Shown here in pieces: positions 62,363 through 64,000 of a stretch of 64,000 nucleotides of DNA; the stretch's first letter is position 1; each line of letters opens with the position of its first letter. The notes beneath the pieces were generated by a model that saw nothing but the letters and a program-made list of their open reading frames with translations, did not search any database and had not been told where the DNA came from. Made by a program: the position numbers and the translations under genes. The stretch comes from an uncultured Mobiluncus sp. Its GTDB lineage: Bacteria; Actinomycetota; Actinomycetes; Actinomycetales; Actinomycetaceae. The stretch is taken from contig NZ_CAMUES010000001.1 of assembly GCF_947087965.1 (NCBI RefSeq), positions 248,001 to 312,000 on the forward strand, given 5' to 3'.

Positions 62363-62586
62363 GGCGGGTTTTGCCCGCCGCGCGCCTCTCTCAACAAGCT
62401 GCTTACGTAAGCAAGCTTACGACGCGCTTGTTGACAGAGGCCCTGCCTGCTGCGCAGGCACGAAAAAGCTGGTCAAGGCGCATGCCTTGACCAGCGTCTG
62501 GGTATTAGCAAGGACTTGCTCCGCTCGCCTTGCATACCCTCCCTCGTTCGCGTCCAAGCCGAAAGCTTCGCTTTCGGCTTGGACGC
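62363..62586. repeat. Dense cluster of hairpins next to tRNA-His
   Basis: Consecutive inverted repeats in 224 bp: GGCGGGTTTTGCCCGCC (62363-62379); CCTCTCTCAACAAGC / GCTTGTTGACAGAGG (62385-62440, near-perfect); GCCTGCTGCGCAGGC (62445-62459); GCTGGTCAAGGC / GCCTTGACCAGC (62468-62495); and GCGTCCAAGCCGAAAGC / GCTTTCGGCTTGGACGC around TTC (62550-62586), with 17-bp perfect arms. No T-runs follow the stems, so ordinary termination is unlikely. No ORF explains it. It may encode a structured RNA or be a mobile palindromic repeat. Confidence 0.7.
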
Positions 62587-62597
62587 TCTCTCAGTCG

Positions 62598-62670
62598 GGT
62601 GGCTGACGAGATTCGAACTCGCGACATCCTGAACCACAATCAGGTGCTCTACCACTGAACTACAGCCACC
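62598..62670 (-). tRNA. tRNA-His (GTG anticodon)
   Basis: On the minus strand: acceptor GTGGCTG pairs with CAGCCAC, D-arm GTTCAGTGGTAGAGC, anticodon loop TTGTGGT in stem CCTGA/TCAGG, and T-arm GCGAGTTCGAATCTCGT. The extra 5' G opposite the 3' C fits the His-specific G-1. CCA is not encoded. A 17-bp hairpin lies 12 bp past the 3' end. Confidence 0.95.
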
Positions 62671-62801
62671 ATCGCTTGCGAAAAGCAACCTCACTATCGT
62701 ACCGGATTTTGGCGCCCAGGCGAAACTCGTGCCCCGCCTGCTGGGGAAACCGAGTTTGGCGGCAACCTAACCGAACGCGCTTGTGCGCAAACACCATCCG
62801 T

Positions 62802-63422
62802 TTACTTGAAAGGCGAAGTCTGCACGATTCGGGCGGCCGCGGCCTGCAGTTCCTCCGTACTGGGGCCCTCGCCCGCCGGCATCAACACCGAACGGTAATA
62901 GCGCAGCTCGTTCAAGGAATCGATGATATCGCCCAAAGCCCGGTGATTGCCGGTCTTTTCCGGAGCCAAACCGTAAACCTTCGGATACCAACGCATCGCC
63001 AGCTCTTTCAAGGTAGACACGTCAATAATCCGGTAGTGTAGCCACTTGATGAGTTCCGGCATCTGTTTGGCCAGGAACGCTTTATCCGAATGCACTGAAT
63101 TACCTGCCAGCTGGGCTTTTCCGGGTTCGGGGACGTAGCGTTTCACGTACTCCAAAACTTGGCGGCCGGCTTCCTCCACACTCAAACCGCCGTCAAGCTC
63201 GGCCAGCAGTCCCGACTTAGTGTGCATTTCGCGCACGAATTCCCCCATATGATTCATTGCGGTGGCACTGGGCTTAATCAGCAAATCAATACCGGAATCC
63301 AGCGGGTTCAGTTCGGCGTCGGTGACGATAACGGCGACCTCAATCAGCTCGTCAACGTCTAAATCGAGCCCGGTCATCTCGCAGTCAATCCACACCATAG
63401 GGTCGTTTTTTTTGTTTCCCAT
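62802..63422 (-). CDS. orn: Oligoribonuclease
   Basis: DEDDh exoribonuclease that degrades 2-5 nt RNA fragments. MVWIDCEMTGLDLDVDELIE supplies the first D and E, SVHSDKAFL the second D region, and NHRALGDIIDSLNELRYYR the His and last Asp. 206 aa, normal. Mostly actinobacterial and proteobacterial distribution. ATG 63422. Confidence 0.95.
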   Translation of the reverse strand: MGNKKNDPMVWIDCEMTGLDLDVDELIEVAVIVTDAELNPLDSGIDLLIKPSATAMNHMGEFVREMHTKSGLLAELDGGLSVEEAGRQVLEYVKRYVPEPGKAQLAGNSVHSDKAFLAKQMPELIKWLHYRIIDVSTLKELAMRWYPKVYGLAPEKTGNHRALGDIIDSLNELRYYRSVLMPAGEGPSTEELQAAAARIVQTSPFK

Positions 63423-63487
63423 ACTGTACTAATCTCCCATTCATTAATCGTATCCGGCGGCGATTTTCACCCTCGCCAGCCTAAGGC

Positions 63488-64000
63488 TCAGTTGTTATCG
63501 TCAGATAAGAACCGCTGCAAAATCGCGTCAAGATCCACCATCGAAACCGCTTTCGCCATGGCGCCGCGCAGGGGAGCGGACGAACCCAAGGCGCTCAAAT
63601 GCAAGGCTGCATCGGCGGCGCAATCGGGCAGGGCGATTTCGTTAATGGTCTCACGAACCTGGTTTAAGAAAGCCTCGCCCGCATAGGACAGTTCGCCACC
63701 AATGACAATCATCTTTGGGTTCAAGATGTTGCACACTTGTGCCAGTACGTAGCCGATGGCGCGGGCGGCTTCGTGAATGCGTCGAGTAGCCCGCACATCG
63801 CCTTCCTCGATGAGTCGATAGAGGTCATTCAAGGTATGCACCGGCATTCCCAGGCTGCGCAGTGAAGCCATTATCGCGCTGACCGAGGCCGTCATCTCCA
63901 GACAGCCGCTGCCCCCGCACTTGCACAACTCATGATGGTTCGGAATCGGGAGGTGTCCGATTTCACCTGAAATCCCGCCGGTTCCGTACAGGATTTTGGC
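63488..64000 (-). CDS. ROK-family protein (kinase/regulator), 5' truncated by window edge
   Basis: The frame is open to the end of the window (AKILYGTGGISGEIGHLPIP before the ORF's first Met), so at least the N-terminal half is missing. The ROK signature GEIGHL and the zinc site CKCGGSGCLE are present, followed by PKMIVIGGELSYAGEAFLNQ. ROK members are glucokinases, N-acetylmannosamine kinases or NagC/XylR regulators; without the N-terminus the type cannot be decided. Stop at 63488. Confidence 0.85.
   Translation of the reverse strand, partial: AKILYGTGGISGEIGHLPIPNHHELCKCGGSGCLEMTASVSAIMASLRSLGMPVHTLNDLYRLIEEGDVRATRRIHEAARAIGYVLAQVCNILNPKMIVIGGELSYAGEAFLNQVRETINEIALPDCAADAALHLSALGSSAPLRGAMAKAVSMVDLDAILQRFLSDDNN

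Overview
The window looks like a chromosomal segment of a moderately GC-rich actinobacterium. Supporting signs are the actinobacterial-type dgt-dnaG block after a Dus gene, split PntAA/PntAB/PntB transhydrogenase, oligoribonuclease, a lipoprotein-type sugar ABC system without its own ATPase, many GTG starts, and a galacto-N-biose/lacto-N-biose phosphorylase cluster. An Actinomycetaceae host such as Mobiluncus is plausible, but that is inference from gene content only.

Layout. 1-7.4 kb is an accessory/defence stretch: a type III restriction-modification pair (mod cut by the window edge), a decayed gene and a triple 23-bp repeat, a small methyltransferase-like membrane protein, a membrane protein plus winged-helix regulator behind two operator-like palindromes, and a Phd/Doc toxin-antitoxin pair. 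7.4-13.1 kb is one compact minus-strand operon of six genes: two SCP2-like proteins, a class III aminotransferase, a split transketolase and a VOC protein. I cannot match it to a described pathway. 13.3-25.8 kb is housekeeping (glyS, dus, dgt, dnaG, aroD, class I fumarase, pntAA-pntAB-pntB). 25.8-30.7 kb carries a DHA2-type efflux pump with its MarR regulator, then pta-ackA. 30.9-39.0 kb is a catabolic island for mucin/milk-type galactosyl-HexNAc disaccharides: GH112 phosphorylase, ABC transporter, GH20 enzyme and GntR regulator.

39.2-46.8 kb holds guaA followed by two tandem inserts. The last 10 bases before the guaA stop codon (GAGTGGGAAT) recur at 44818 and again at 46744. The first insert (about 4.0 kb) carries tet(W) with an intact transcription-attenuation leader, a chimeric methyltransferase gene and scraps of a Firmicutes-type conjugative transposon. 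The second (about 1.9 kb) carries an AbiEi/AbiEii pair. Neither contains an integrase. The first has paired TGATACT motifs with identical 11-bp spacing near both ends, as expected of integrase arm sites.

46.8-64 kb returns to the chromosome: a patatin-like protein, two adjacent YhgE/Pip membrane proteins, a DUF4143 ATPase, a BASS transporter, an AT-rich orphan gene, a decayed glpD and another gene relic, a B3/B4-domain protein, an alpha/beta hydrolase, an LpdA-like flavoprotein, a strikingly hairpin-rich non-coding stretch next to tRNA-His, orn, and a ROK-family gene cut by the window end.
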